Of a stretch of 64,000 bases of DNA, positions 1 through 11,809 are shown piece after piece. Where the stretch lies: assembly GCA_029817715.1 (NCBI GenBank), contig JARUPY010000473.1, positions 372,001 through 436,000 of the forward strand. Direction: 5' to 3'. Both the position numbers and the translations under genes were made by a program. Within the stretch, counting starts at the first letter, position 1. Each line of letters begins with the position of its first letter. The notes beneath the pieces are model-generated. The model did no database searches, was not told where the DNA came from, and was given only the letters and a program-made list of their open reading frames with translations. This DNA comes from Melastoma dodecandrum (Eukaryota; Streptophyta; Magnoliopsida; Myrtales; Melastomataceae).

Positions 1-2621
1 TCCGCAACAGTTTCTCTAACAAACCTGAAAGAACAAATGACAAATTTAGCAACCATAACAGAGGACAACATGATTTTATAGGGGATAAATAACTGCTCCC
101 GGCAGTAGCTTATAAGTTGCTCAGCAGTTTCATCCACCAATGTCATTTGTAAATATTTCCCTCAATCGAAAAGATCAGTTTCCCATTTTTCCTTCACAAG
201 CCTCTCCACCCACAGATTCCACATTGGCCATAATCTACAAAAAGAGCTCAAGAGAAAATAATACCTAGCTATTTTCTCCCGTGATGATTGCAGAATGTAG
301 ATCGCCAGGACAAATGACAACATAAGCCCTGTCCAAATATGCAGAAAAATCAGAAGAGACAAGCCATGATCAATCACTTTGTGTCTCCTCTCTCTCTATT
401 TTCACAGGTTAAGAAATTTATCACGACGCTGCTAAGTCTTTAAAGCATGCGACAGCTAAACTGACAAGTTTTTGTAAAAAGAGTAACTCTAAATAACAGT
501 CCTAGACGAGCCTTGACAACGTGGATTTGAAGCAAATATAGTCACTTTAATAAATAAATAAATAAATAAATAAATAAGGAATGGGAACACTTGGTAAATA
601 AGTGTCTCCAAAACCTGAAATAGCAGGAACTCATTTAAAGGACTAAATGAGAGAGACAATGCATTGACATGATACATAACATGTTAGGCTGAAAAGAAAT
701 GATTCAGCAAACATCAGGTATAAGTCAACCAAAATAGTAAAGCACATGACGTGGCATATGGGCAATAGCAAGCATCCTCTCCAACTTTCAACCACACATA
801 CTAAATTACTAAGTCATAAAAGAAATGCTTCATAAGTACCTGATCCAAACAAGACATAAAATCCAGAAGCAACGTCAATCTCTGATTGCTCCTCCCTGTA
901 ACAGAAAAAGCAGAACTGGAGTGAACACTCCTTGGTTCGGGATAAAATGCTGCTCTGACAGTGTATACATAAATAGACATCAACTGAAATATCCAAAACC
1001 ACTTTAATGCTTTCTAAACTGTATATAAGGCCAGCAGCTACAACAATTATAAAGGCCTGAATAGATACAGAATATATTTAAATGTCATCAGAAACAAAGA
1101 GACAAGAGAAAGCAAAACAAAATAAAAGCAATCGGGCTATCAAAAGCCACGAAGTTTGACTAAAGAAACCCGGCATTTGTCGGAGATCAGTAAGGATATT
1201 TTGCAAGAGGGACTTCTCTAGGTCAAATAAGATAAAAAGAGGATGCTAATTACCACACGTATCTGGCAAGGACATGTTTCGGCCAACTTTCCCCGTCCCA
1301 AAATTGCTTCCTTATATTAGGGTGAATGGCAAGATCTGTCAATCAATAATGGCATTTTCAATAATCAATAAATCTTCAAGAGAGAATTTTGGATTAGTTT
1401 GGAAAATCTCAGAGAGAACACCCCTCAAGCAGCTTAACTCACCAACAAAGAGAATGAGAACAAGCCAAAATCCTAACAATAACAATCAGGGTATCATTTT
1501 TAAAAAAATAAACAATGAAAGAGGAGATTTTCTTGTGAAGATAAGCAAAAGAAGAGAGATGCTGGTATGTAAATGAAGAGAACTCTATAGTCACATACAC
1601 TTGTCCGGCATATCCACAATCTTGGCAGTGACTCCGAGCAAATCACCTCCTGAGTAGCGCTGAGTATAGAAACAGGAAAAGTTTATGTAAACAAAGCATC
1701 ACTAAAACATGAGACCTTTCTCTTGAAAAGTACACCTCATATGACTTCATCCGTTTCCGCAGGAAGCATGTGAAAGCCACATTCAAGACTCACCAAATGA
1801 AAATCAATCATCGGCACATTACTACCATCACGATTGATGACAAAGAGCCACGGAATACGGAGCTTCTCTTTCCCAATCTGGAAGGTTCTGCATGTATGCG
1901 AAAAACACACCTGCTGTTGAGGGCTAAAAGCTGAATCTCTTCAAATTTCCAAAGAAGAACTAAGACAAGGCTGCATGCTGTGAAAGGAAAAATGCTAACC
2001 AGATGGATATTTCATCAGATACAATGACCAAAAAACCCCAATTAAACCGATGGTTCGACTGAACTCGTTAAAACGACATGATGACCATATGAAGTAGAAA
2101 TAGGGGTAGCATTTCAACTAATAATATCCAGAGACATAATTAGATCGTAAGCAACCAACTGGGGTCGAGAAGGATACCCCAAGTAGCAGTGAACTCACAT
2201 CTTGTAAGGATCGGCCTGAGTCCAGCCATCGGGCTTAGGTATGGGGATCAAAACCTGCTCATCCCACTCAAGTATCATCCATCAGAAAGAATCCTCCAAG
2301 AAAACCCTAGTGACAGCAATCGGGACACAATTACCTCCCGATTGACGGCGAAGATCGGGCAGTGACGGCCAATGATGTCCTGCCAAGGCGACCTGTACTG
2401 AAAACGATGGGAGACAGAAAAAACATGGAATCAGCGAAAGGAGTGTGACGTGACCGGAGAAGTTGGGAAGGACGACGGCACAGAAGTGTAGCTACGCTGT
2501 GATACTGTCCCATCCTGTCCATGGGAACGATGTCGCCAGGCCTGTAGGCGACGACGATCGACGGCGGGATGAGGAGAAGGAGGAGGAGCAACCCTCGAAC
2601 TGGAGACGGGAACTCCGTCAT
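1..2621 (-). CDS. Plant-conserved single-pass membrane protein (At3g44150/Expp1-like), 3' end off window
   Basis: Nine exons join in one open frame: 2621-2496, 2397-2335, 2254-2199, 1887-1794, 1659-1599, 1335-1254, 895-840, 328-265 and 24-1 (continuing off the left edge). All junctions are GT-AG with matching phase. I chose ATG 2621 because it is followed directly by a hydrophobic signal-like stretch (about residues 9-25, poly-Leu then IPPSIVVA) and the conserved motif YRPGDIVPM. A luminal region follows with RHCPIFAVNRE, FQIGKEKLRIPWLFVINR, RYSGGDLLGVTAKIVDMP and RKQFWDGESWPKHVL, then one membrane span (GLMLSFVLAIYILQSS) and a short basic tail (REKIARFVRETVA). This architecture fits a plant family of unknown biochemical function placed in the endomembrane system. 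I recalled the family by sequence, not by a search. No frame lesions are seen in the visible exons. Confidence 0.82.
548..577. repeat. (TAAA)n microsatellite in an intron
   Basis: About seven tandem TAAA units lie in the intron between the exons at 840-895 and 265-328 of the leftmost gene. It is a simple repeat and a likely length-polymorphic marker. No function is implied. Confidence 0.9.
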
Positions 2622-2663
2622 CGCCGCTGCTTTGACAAAAACGGGAACTCCGAGGCGCCACAA

Positions 2664-4191
2664 CCAGGCGTCAAGCTTACTCCTTTTAATGACGGTTGGT
2701 GGTTCTTAAGACTTAACAAGCAACAAAATGGAGGCCTTTCTTTCGGCCCAAATAGAGATGGGCTCATCCCCATCTTCAGGACGCCCTACCCTGGGCTTAT
2801 TTGAGTTTCCTTACCCAAACCCGGGCATTGTATCATGAAACATGCCGCGAGTGGTTCCAAAATTCGTCAAATAATAACTTCATCAGACTTAGGAAATTCG
2901 GTGAAAATAGAGTTACAAAATTCGATTTCTCATTTCACTCCTTAAAGTAGTTGACGGCGAGTGAACATGGGACATGGCAAGAAATCGGAGTTTATAATTC
3001 TAATTTCATGAAAACTGAAATCAGAAATCAAATTTAATAACTTCGATTTCTTTAAGAGTGAAAATTTGATTTACCAATTCCGTGATATCATTTGAAAATT
3101 TTGAAATTACCTAATTCGTGAGATATTTTTTTCCCCGCGCGGCCGCTACGATAAGGTTTTTACGTGATATAAGTTTCTGAGTTTAAATCCCGCGAACGCA
3201 AAATCTTAAAAATATAACGAAAAAAGCACGCATATCTTTGAACCAAAGGGCCCAAAGCCAAAGATGCCACAGTTGAGCTTGAAGGGGCGTGTAACTCCCA
3301 AAACCAAAATAGAGTCTTCCAAAATTGAAGACAGTTCAGAGATGATGTTGAGGTTCCCGGGGCGGCCAGGTGATGATGTTCAGTTGGTTCCTCTTCAAAG
3401 CTCAAAGCATGCTGTTCGAGGTGGTCGATGGATCATTGTAGCCCTTACAGACATTTAAAACATATTTTCGAATGAAGGTATATATGTCATCAATCACCTC
3501 AATCAATTAAGAGCACGGCTGAGCATTATGCTTTAGCCCGAACAAAAGTGCTTGTGTTTGTTTGATCAAATAATTCAACCAGAGTTATCTCCAGCCAACC
3601 GTCGGAGATCGGACTAAGCTATTAGTGTATCAAAATCCATGTGCTTAAACTTAATCATTATAACCTCATGAGCACACCCAAGTGGAAACGTTTTTATCGG
3701 AAACGTCTCGGCATCGGCAATCGGTGAGTATCAGCCCGTGTCACAGAAACATTTATTAGCCTCTCGACCTCGCAGGGGTTAGGGCAGAGGCCCTCCGGTG
3801 GCCATTTACGTGAGTTCACGCGAGGGATGGATCGTGTGAAAGTGACGGCACCGTTCTCGTAGGGTTCTGTTTTGATCTGGGGAAATTACTCACCACCCGG
3901 AATCCGTCGGCATGATCACCTGAAAAACAAAACCTTTTTTTTTTTTGGCAAATCCTGCATTCAACGAGATGAAGCAGGGAAGGACGACTCCTTGGACGGT
4001 CTATCTCTCACGTGTCCATTTATGAACCCCATTGTTCATTAACTTTAGTGGTAAGTTTTACTCGATCCCAGTTTTATAAACTGACGTGAAATAATAATTT
4101 ATAAGTTTCTATTTTTATTCTAAGAAAAACATATGTTAGTGTTTATGTCAAGACCTCATTAATATCATCCCAAAGTTTTTTTGGGTAAGTA
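2664..4191. other. Intergenic, no gene recognised
   Basis: This is the upstream side of the minus-strand membrane protein gene. I see no coding sequence I can support. The stretch at about 2860-3130 is AT-rich with repeated ATTCG/GATTT-type words in both orientations. It resembles the palindrome-rich MITE-like elements elsewhere in the window, but I could not find clear ends. A short T-run occurs near 3930. Confidence 0.5.
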
Positions 4192-5010
4192 TGTTGGTAT
4201 ATGAATGCACTAAGAAGGGGGGGTTGAATTAGTGCCTTAAGAGTTTTGACACTTTTTCGATCACAGAAGCGTGGTTCTGTTAGATTACAGAGACTGGATC
4301 TGCTGGACAGATTCTAAGTTCTGAGATTGGTTATCTTATGTATATGACACAAAGATTTAAAGTGGTTCTGTAAATAATGCGTACGTGCGCTCTTCCAGCG
4401 CTCACCCCAATTAAGCCGTATTCATTATATAATGATCAGGGACTTTACAGATGCTCACTTCTATCAGAAATGTGATTAACAACTTGCACGTAATCACATG
4501 CCTAACTCAACCCGCACGCAACCTCGTGTCTGACTCCGACTCCTCACTAAGTCCGTGGCTTGACGGCTACCACTTGCCCTCGTGGCTTGACGGCTACAAC
4601 CCGTCCTCGTGGCTTTACGGCTACCACCTGCCCTGGCACACTTCTTGTGTGGCTAACAACCTGCACAATCAGAACAGAGCAACTACAACACCGACAATCT
4701 ACAGCTACAGAAGACGCTTTCTCTCAGAGGTGGTCGGCTCGGTGAATGCACGACAGACGTTCTCAGCTTTTCCAACAGTGAAGACACAAGGATTCTGGTA
4801 AGCTTTCAGGTCGAACGACAATTTCGAAATATTGCTTCACTCTTACATTTAAGCTTGTCCGCAGAATGAAGTTTCCCAATCAATCAGCAACGACTAGTTG
4901 AACCACTTACCATTTTCTCCTTAATTTGATCATGTGGGAAAACTTCCAAATACACAAAACATTATCCTAAGTAATACTTGATAATAATAACCCGAATTAA
5001 TCACCCAACA
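4192..5010. mobile_element. Possible degenerate LTR fragment
   Basis: The segment opens with TGTTGGTATATGAATGCAC followed by a G-run and TTGAATTAG, a pattern seen at the ends of many plant Copia LTRs. It closes with ATCACCCAACA, giving TGTTGG...CCAACA inverted ends. The flanking 5-mers (AAGTA and AGAGA) do not match, and no primer binding site or coding remnant follows. The call is therefore weak. Confidence 0.28.
4554..4634. repeat. 27-bp minisatellite, three copies
   Basis: Three head-to-tail 27-bp units (4554-4580, 4581-4607, 4608-4634) begin CGTGGCTTGACGGCTAC. The unit is a multiple of three, so the plus frame stays open and would read repeats of the type WLDGYHLPS. There is no homologue I recognise and no sign of splicing around it, so I treat it as a tandem repeat and not a gene. 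Confidence 0.85.
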
Positions 5011-5624
5011 AGAGATAATGTCTTCTGCTCAGAAGTTGCTTTCTGCAACAGCAGAATTAACACTTTTCCTTATACGAATTTGGATATGGAGAAATTACTT
5101 TCTCATCGCCACGCGAGTTGCGGATGCAACGTTCTAAAAATAAGCAGATAGCGGCTCGCTGGTGGGATGTCGACACTAAGGTTGTCGAATTCTAGGCTTC
5201 AATGGTTGGTTTTGGTAGTGGGAGAGGGAGTTGGAGGGGTGATGTTTGGGCAAAGTACTGGGGATTGCAATGAGATTAAGTTGTCCAGAGGGTAGAGGCA
5301 CTATAAACACTGTTGGGAGTTCTCGATTTTGGCCTTATTAACGTCGAGTTCGCGCTAAAAGTATTTCGACTTTTATAAATTCGAATTCTTCTTCGACAGT
5401 GAAATATATATTTAGTGCCGAATTGAGGTCACGAATAAGTTTTTAAAGTTTTTAACGAAACTCCATCTTTTAAAAATCAAGTTACTTAATACAACGAAAT
5501 TTAAGGATATTTATATAATTTTAAAAATAAATATCTTAAAATAAGAAATAATTTTACGTCTATCGTTTGAAAGAGGGAGTTGACTTTTTAGATATTACGA
5601 GATGACGATGGGTACGTGGTAACT

Positions 5625-6092
5625 GAGTTTTGTTCCAATTTAACCTTAATTTATAAAATAATTCGCGAAATAACCTCGTCAATTTCGAAATTCCGCAAAT
5701 AACCTCGTGAAATCGGCCTTAGAAAGGCCGACCTCAAATTCTTAATTTCATAAAAATAAAAATAAAAATAAAAAATTTTAGGGAAGTCGGCCTTTCAAAA
5801 GCCGACTTCCATCAAATAAAAAAAAACAAATCCCCCAAATCCCCCACAATCCCCCGTTTCCTTGTTTTTTTTTTCCTATTCAGTGGAAGTCGGCCTTTCA
5901 AAGGCCGACTTTCATCCAAAAATTTTTTTTTTATATTATTCACGAAGTCAGCCTTTCAAAGGCCGACTTTTTTAAGGAATTGAAGTTGGCCTTTCAAAGG
6001 CCGATTTTACAAGGTTATTTTACGAATTTCCAAACTGACGAGATCATTTCGCGAATTATTTTGAAAAACAAGGTTAAATTGGAACAAAGCTG
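5625..6092. mobile_element. Mutator-like MITE with nested palindromes
   Basis: The element has long terminal inverted repeats. The left arm reads TTTTGTTCCAATTTAACCTT, then AATAATTCGCGAAAT. The right arm carries the reverse complement of both with a few mismatches. The arms extend about 90 bp, to the ...CTCGT...AAATCGGCC region. It is flanked by the direct repeat CGTGGTAACT (5615-5624 and 6093-6102), a 10-bp target-site duplication in the 9-11 bp range typical of Mutator superfamily insertions. The interior contains several copies of a palindrome centred on CGGCCTTTCAAAGGCCG. No transposase is encoded, so it would depend on an autonomous relative. Confidence 0.75.
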
Positions 6093-6168
6093 CGTGGTAA
6101 CTCGGTTCACAAGTCATGAGATATTATTATTATTATTATTTGGGAAGGGAAAATGAAAGATTGCCTGG

Positions 6169-6275
6169 ATGCTCTCTCTCTCACTCTCCTTTTTATCTTT
6201 CCCCGCTCTCTCTTTTTGGTGTAACTCCTCCCTCCTCTTCACCCCCGCTTCCTCTTCTTCTTCTTCTTCTTCTTT
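6169..6275 (+). promoter_or_regulatory. Pyrimidine-rich 5' leader (CT and TTC repeats)
   Basis: Immediately upstream of the NST1-like reading frame lie CTCTCTCTCACTCTCC and a run of TTC triplets. Such CT-rich tracts are common in plant core promoters and 5' untranslated leaders. The transcription start is not visible from sequence alone. Confidence 0.35.
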
Positions 6276-6637
6276 TGATCCTTTCTTCTATACCGAAGAC
6301 GACACGGTTTTTGTTTCTTCCCAGAAACCAGAACGGACCGACGATCCCTTTCTCCAAATCAATCACATTTTGCTTCCCCCTACTTTGGGCTTCTTTCTCT
6401 GCTCTCCCTGGGGGGGCTTCTTGGTTCGGTGTTCCCGAGGCCATCCTTCCCCTTCTGCTGTTTTCTTGATATCTTGAGGGTAATCCAGGGTTGGGGTTAC
6501 GACTTCCGGCGAGGTTGTTTTCTTGGGGTTGTGCTGTTCTGTGGGCTAATTGCTTCTTCACCCTAAAGTCCCGGGGATATATAGGGAGTTGGTGGGGGTG
6601 TTGTGGGGAGTATTTATTGTCGTATCGTAAGGTGCAA

Positions 6638-9600
6638 ATGTGTCTACTGTGCGTGATCCAGAAATGGACTCGCTGGGTGGCCGCTCTGCTGCCCTGGTTG
6701 GTCATCCCCCTGATTGCTCTGTGGGCCCTTTCTAAGCTCTTGCCCACTTTTTATCGTTTCGAAATCACTTATCCCCGTTTGGCCTGCATCCTCGTTCTGC
6801 TCGTTACTTTGTTCTGGTACGAGATTCTTATGCCCAAGTTGTCCTCCTGGCGGGCTCGGAGAAACGCCCGCCTCAGGGAGAGGCTTAAGAACGAGGCCAT
6901 CGAGCTGCAGAAGCTTAGGAGGACTGCCACCAGGAGGTGTCATAACTGTAAGACTCCTTACAGGGATCAAAACCCCGGGGGAGGAAGTTTATGTGCTATT
7001 ACTGCGGCCATGTCTCCAGGCGGCCGGTTCTGGAGCTGCCCGTGTCTCCTGGCATGGGGATGTCAAACTCTGGATTAATCAAGGAACTGGCAGGGAAAGG
7101 CGGAAAGGTTCTCAATAGATTGCCTGCGCATGGGTGGATGTGTGTGTGGTCAGGACTGGATGGAAAATGAAAGCCTGGTTGATGGGTCTTTTTCTAGCCA
7201 GTTGGATTCATGGAGAAGAAATGGAAATGGGGTGTTTGATGGGGATGATCACTGTATGACAGAAAAATCATATTCGGGTTTTTTAATTTGTTGTTGCAAG
7301 GTGCTTACGTCTTTTATATTGAGTGTTAGGTGGCTATGGAGAAAGGTTTCTAGGAATAGTTCAGTGGGCAAAGATGAAGCTTTTGATGCTGAGCACAGAG
7401 GCATGCTGGCTGATAAGAGGGTTGGGATGAATTTTCACGAGAGTAGGGGCGAAAAGGCCAGAAGGAAAGCTGAGGAAAAGAGGCAAGCCAGGCTAGAGAG
7501 GGAACTTCTGGAGGAAGAAGAGAGGAAGCTGCGGGAAGAGGTTTCTAGGTTAGTGGACGAGCAGCGGAAGCTGAGGGATGAGAAAGTAGATGCTGAGAAA
7601 GGAGCCTCGCCTACCCAGGACAAAGATTGCCGGAAAGAAACAGAAAAGAAGCGTGTAGAGAAGAAAAAGGAGAGAGATAGAGGCTCAAATCAAAGCAATT
7701 CTGATGGGGAGGACCTTGAGATGAAAGTAAACAAAGAGACTGATTTGAAGCTGGCCACCGACAAGCAGGCTCCTTCTGAACGCCGTGATCAGAAATCCAC
7801 TACAGATAGTACTAAGGGTCAGACCATCAACTCTGGAAGAGGTTTTCAGAATATGCCTCCTTCTAACTCCAGCCGTGGAACTGCTGGATCTAGATACCTG
7901 GATAGGATGAAGGGTTCGCTTTTGTCTTCTTCCAAAGCTTTTAGTGGAGGTAGTTTCTTCGGAAGGACTCCAAGTGCTACGGCTGCAAGCCTGTAGTTGC
8001 TCAAAGCCATGTTGACACCTCCATACCTAAGCGTGACTGTTGTCCCCCTGAAAACATGGTTGCCAAGATAGTTATGAATGTGGAAGATAGGAACAGCAAC
8101 CGCCTAGTGAGTCTTTCCATCGTCTTTTCCTCTTTGTTCACAGTGTAATGGCAGTTACTTCTCCAATGTCTTGATATATTTTCCACGAGATGTCTTCCTA
8201 GATTAAAGATATGTGATGATGTGTCCCATCATCACATAGATGTTCCTACTTCTTTGCCTCTATAGCATGAAACTTCTGGAATTTGTTGATTTCTGAGCTT
8301 GGACTGTGTTGACAGGTGAACCCAGAATCACTGCCAATGTTTGCGCCAAAGAAATCATGGCACCAATTATTTACACCCTCGACATCATTGACATTGAGCA
8401 GTGATTCATCAAAGAGAGCAATCTCCAAGTTTCAGGATAAAACCCAAACCCCTCTATCTCTGGGTCATTCTGTTTCATCACAGGCATATAACAATCCTAT
8501 TAGTTTTGGACTTCCATCCTCCTCATTACCTACTTATCAAAGTAAAATTGCTAGCGGTAGTTTAGGGTTATCAAATGTTGTTGAACCTGTCCTTCCTTGT
8601 ATTGGGGAAAATGATTTCAAGTTCTTGCAAGATGAGCCTGAGTTGTTCGAAGACCCGTGTTATGTGCCTGACCATGTGGCATTACTTGGGCCCATTTCTC
8701 AATCACTTGAAAACTTTCGCTCGGACCTTGGTGTCGAAGTGGCTCATGTTAGAAAAAATGTTGTTTCCCCCGAGCTCATCAAACCATCCCCTATTGAGTC
8801 ACCGCTTTCTCGATTACGTGGAGCTGAAGACCGGAATCCTCAATTTAGCCATGCCCCTGGGGCCTGTGATATTAATTCTTTTCCTGTTGTAGATGCAGTT
8901 AACCATGAACAGAGACCTTGGCAACTATGGGATAGCACTCCTCTGCTTCAGGAAGATTTGAGTTTAATTAGCAATCCCGATAGTTGGCTTGTCAAGGGGA
9001 AGCTCAGCTGAGCATGATTTTCTGCAGTCTTTGTCTCAGACCAGTTCAATGTCACTATTTGTGGAAAGCTTCCACATATGCATGTTACTAGTGGACCTTT
9101 CAGTCCGCTGTCAGCTTTAACCAATCAGGACCCTTGGGCTCAGAAATCATTGGTTCCTCCTTTGTCGAACGGCAATAACTGGATGCCTGAGGTGCCAACC
9201 AAAGAGACTACCCATAGTGAGAGATTCTTTGGCAGCTTTACTGAATCTGGTTTGGTCCATGGAACTAGGCTACCTACTAACAGTTTGTCCAAGTGAGTGC
9301 ATATCATATTCATTCTTGTTCATTTATATTAATATAGCATCATGTTCTGGAACAGAGTATGTTATCTTACTTTCCATTGCTTTGTAACCCCAGGGAAGTT
9401 TCTGCAAAAGTACTTTGATTATGAGGATAGTGTTTTATGGGAATTGAGTTTAAGGGAAGTTGACTTTCAATTACACTCAGATTCCGTGGAGTGGCATTTT
9501 TTACTAGGCTTTCATCTGAAATTTTTTCCCCTTAGGACTGCTAAACCCGAGTGCTCCAGGTATTCACAGTTTTAGAGGCATAAAAGCACAGATGCTATTT

Positions 9601-10842
9601 TCCTAGTTACTATTCTTAAAATTTTATTTAGACAACCTAATCACAGAGGGTTGCCAGATGACGGTATATGTGCCCATAGCATATTGGATTTGTTTCCTCG
9701 TTCCCTTGTACCTATGCCGTGATGCTCATGGGCAGCTTATCTCTAATTGTATTTCCTTTTCTAACTGGATTTTATTCCAAAGATGTGATCTTAGAGCTCG
9801 CTTACACTAAGTATACCATCAGTGGGAACTTTACTTTCTGGTTTCCAAAACTCATTGATCGTTAGTGTGGACTTTTATGCTCGAGTCAGACATCCAGTTT
9901 ATATTTGCTGCCTAAAATTATGAGAGTTGGCTGGCCCTTGGATTTGGAGAGATGGACATGAACTGAATTAGTTTTTGTTTTTAGCTTTCAATACCAAATA
10001 CTTCATGTCAATGTCATCTGGAATTGATTTGGTCTTACATGATTCCTGTGGTGGATATATAGAGTTCCTTGATAACATCTTACATGTTCCTTTAGTGGTC
10101 ACATGGATGCCCATCTTCTCCCATCTGACATGGTTGAGAGCGTTTTGCATTCACCATTTTGATTGTAATGGGAGAGGTGATAGAGCTGCGTTGTATGTTT
10201 GTAGAATGATTTCTTGGCCCTTCTATAAGCATAGGAAAATAAAGGATCAGAAAATTACCCCTCCTGGGACTACTTTTACTTGCTCGCTGCTATTTTATCT
10301 CACTTCCATCTTCCTTTCCTACACTTCTTTCCTAAATCTGAAGAATATGTATGCCCTTGTGTTGCCCTGGGAATATGTTCGAATTTAGGGAACCATAAGA
10401 TTTAGGAAAATTACGACAATTTTTCTCTTCATTATTCATTTTTCTTAAATAACGGTGCTATCTTGGCAATTTAAGAATTTTTCCTCATCCATCCCAAGAA
10501 GCTATACCTAAAATGGAAAGAAATGTGAGGCTTCATGTTTTTCTTGGAGTAGGAAAATTGAACTTTTCTTGTGTTCTGTGACATGGGAATTATGAGGCAT
10601 TAGAGAGATCTGCTAGCATGTCTGAGGCTGCTGATGCAACAGTATAGAAAAAATTTTTTGTACATCTTGGTGACTTGGAAAAAATTCACTTGGAAAATGT
10701 CCTAACTCGTGCTTTCCGACTTGTGTTGGCACTTGGCAGGGAGTGGCAGATGCAAGATTCTAGTCACGTCAGGGACGGTGTTGCTCCACAAACGTACAGT
10801 GCCTCTAGTGGCTTGGTGGACAGGAAGAAACGAGTGTCTTGA
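6638..10842 (+). pseudogene. NST1-like membrane/zinc-ribbon protein, frameshifted (pseudogene or assembly indels)
   Basis: The protein starts MCLLCVIQKWTRWVAALLP at 6638. It has two hydrophobic segments (about residues 14-35 and 44-65), a basic stretch, then a zinc ribbon: CHNC followed about 20 residues later by CYYCGH. A long charged coiled coil follows (RKAEEKRQARLERELLEEEE at about 7450), then Ser/Pro-rich blocks including SSSKAFSGGSFFGRT. The order matches plant proteins annotated stress response protein NST1-like, whose biochemical role is unknown. Exons: 6638-8106, 8316 to about 9293, and 10740-10842. Frame changes are needed near 6977-6981 (-1, G run), 7141-7149 (+1, TG run), 7960-7992 (-1), 8996-8999 (+1, G run) and 9040-9060 (-1). 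Between them the family similarity continues without stops. The C-terminal exon is uncertain. Nearby genes are clean, which favours real decay, but the lesions sit mostly in simple runs, which favours assembly error. Confidence 0.72.
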
Positions 10843-10929
10843 GGGAGAGACTATACGCCTTCCCATTGTTCAGAAGCTGACAAAAGGGAGGCTCCTTTTT
10901 TGGAGGGATTTGGCCGGGAACATTTGTAG

Positions 10930-11800
10930 CTTTCTTTTACTTGTTTTCTGAAACCAGGAGGTTCGACATTTACTTAGATTGGTCAAGCATAGGAAAATAG
11001 CGGTATTCGGAGCTTTGACTAATACGGGCTTTTATCTGGATCGGACACGTGGCTATGCTGGGTGAATTTTTCAATAGAGGTGGCTGTGTATGGTAGGTTT
11101 AAACCCGATACCCCTTAAGTGAATTCGAGCTTTGTATCACTTGCCCGTTAATACTGGTGTTGTTGCTGCCTTTCGCTGTCGGTGTTGTTGCAGCCTTTCG
11201 CTATCGGGTGACCAGAAGCCGTAAGTTGATGCAATGACATACTTGATCCATTGCCTTTCGCAATAGGGTTGTACCACTCGGTCCTAATAGTATAATCATA
11301 ATTGGTTCTTTTAACATGGTATTACGTTTAATGCAAGGTATTTGTGATTATCACACTGTTATTCAGGTGAATTCATAAAGATGACAGACAACAGTTTTAT
11401 GTTTCTTGGTGGTAACAATCTCGATGGCAGAGTTCAAACGACCAAGTATGTCATTGCATCAAGTTAAATAGTGGTGTTTGGATTTTCCTATTTTATGTAT
11501 TTGATATGACAACACTAGTAAAGTAATGCCGACCGTAGATGCAGAAAGTATATGTATAGATCTGCGTATGTTACAAACCCAGCTACTTGCAAGAAAGCCG
11601 TTACAAACCTCGCTATTGCAAGAAAGCCAGTGTAAGCCGCTATTGTCTTAGCAGACGTAGTCGAAACTTCACCTTAAGATACTTAATATGCCCGAACCCA
11701 AGCTGAGATCCAAAACCTTAGTAAGAAATATCGTAAGGTTCTGTTTTCACATTGAAGTGGAATGTTACAGGATGCGTCATTTGGAGGTGCAGGTGACGTT
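10930..11800. repeat. Intergenic repeat block with 20-bp inverted repeat and short tandem duplications
   Basis: No gene is seen. A perfect 20-bp inverted repeat (TTGATGCAATGACATACTTG) occurs at 11226-11245 and, reversed, at 11443-11462. A tandem pair of about 25 bp (GGTGTTGTTGCTGCCTTTCG type) lies at about 11156-11206. Another short duplication around GCAAGAAAGCC occurs at about 11588-11631. The block looks like transposon-derived sequence of unknown class. Confidence 0.6.
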
Positions 11801-11809
11801 GTTTTCGCT

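Noticed and set aside
4192..5010. Complete Copia element
   Set aside because: Only LTR-like ends; the flanking 5-mers differ and no internal domain or second LTR is present.
6193..6747. 184-codon minus-strand frame opposite the NST1-like 5' end
   Set aside because: Antisense shadow of the CT/TTC-rich leader and first exon; its content is low-complexity Arg and Gly.
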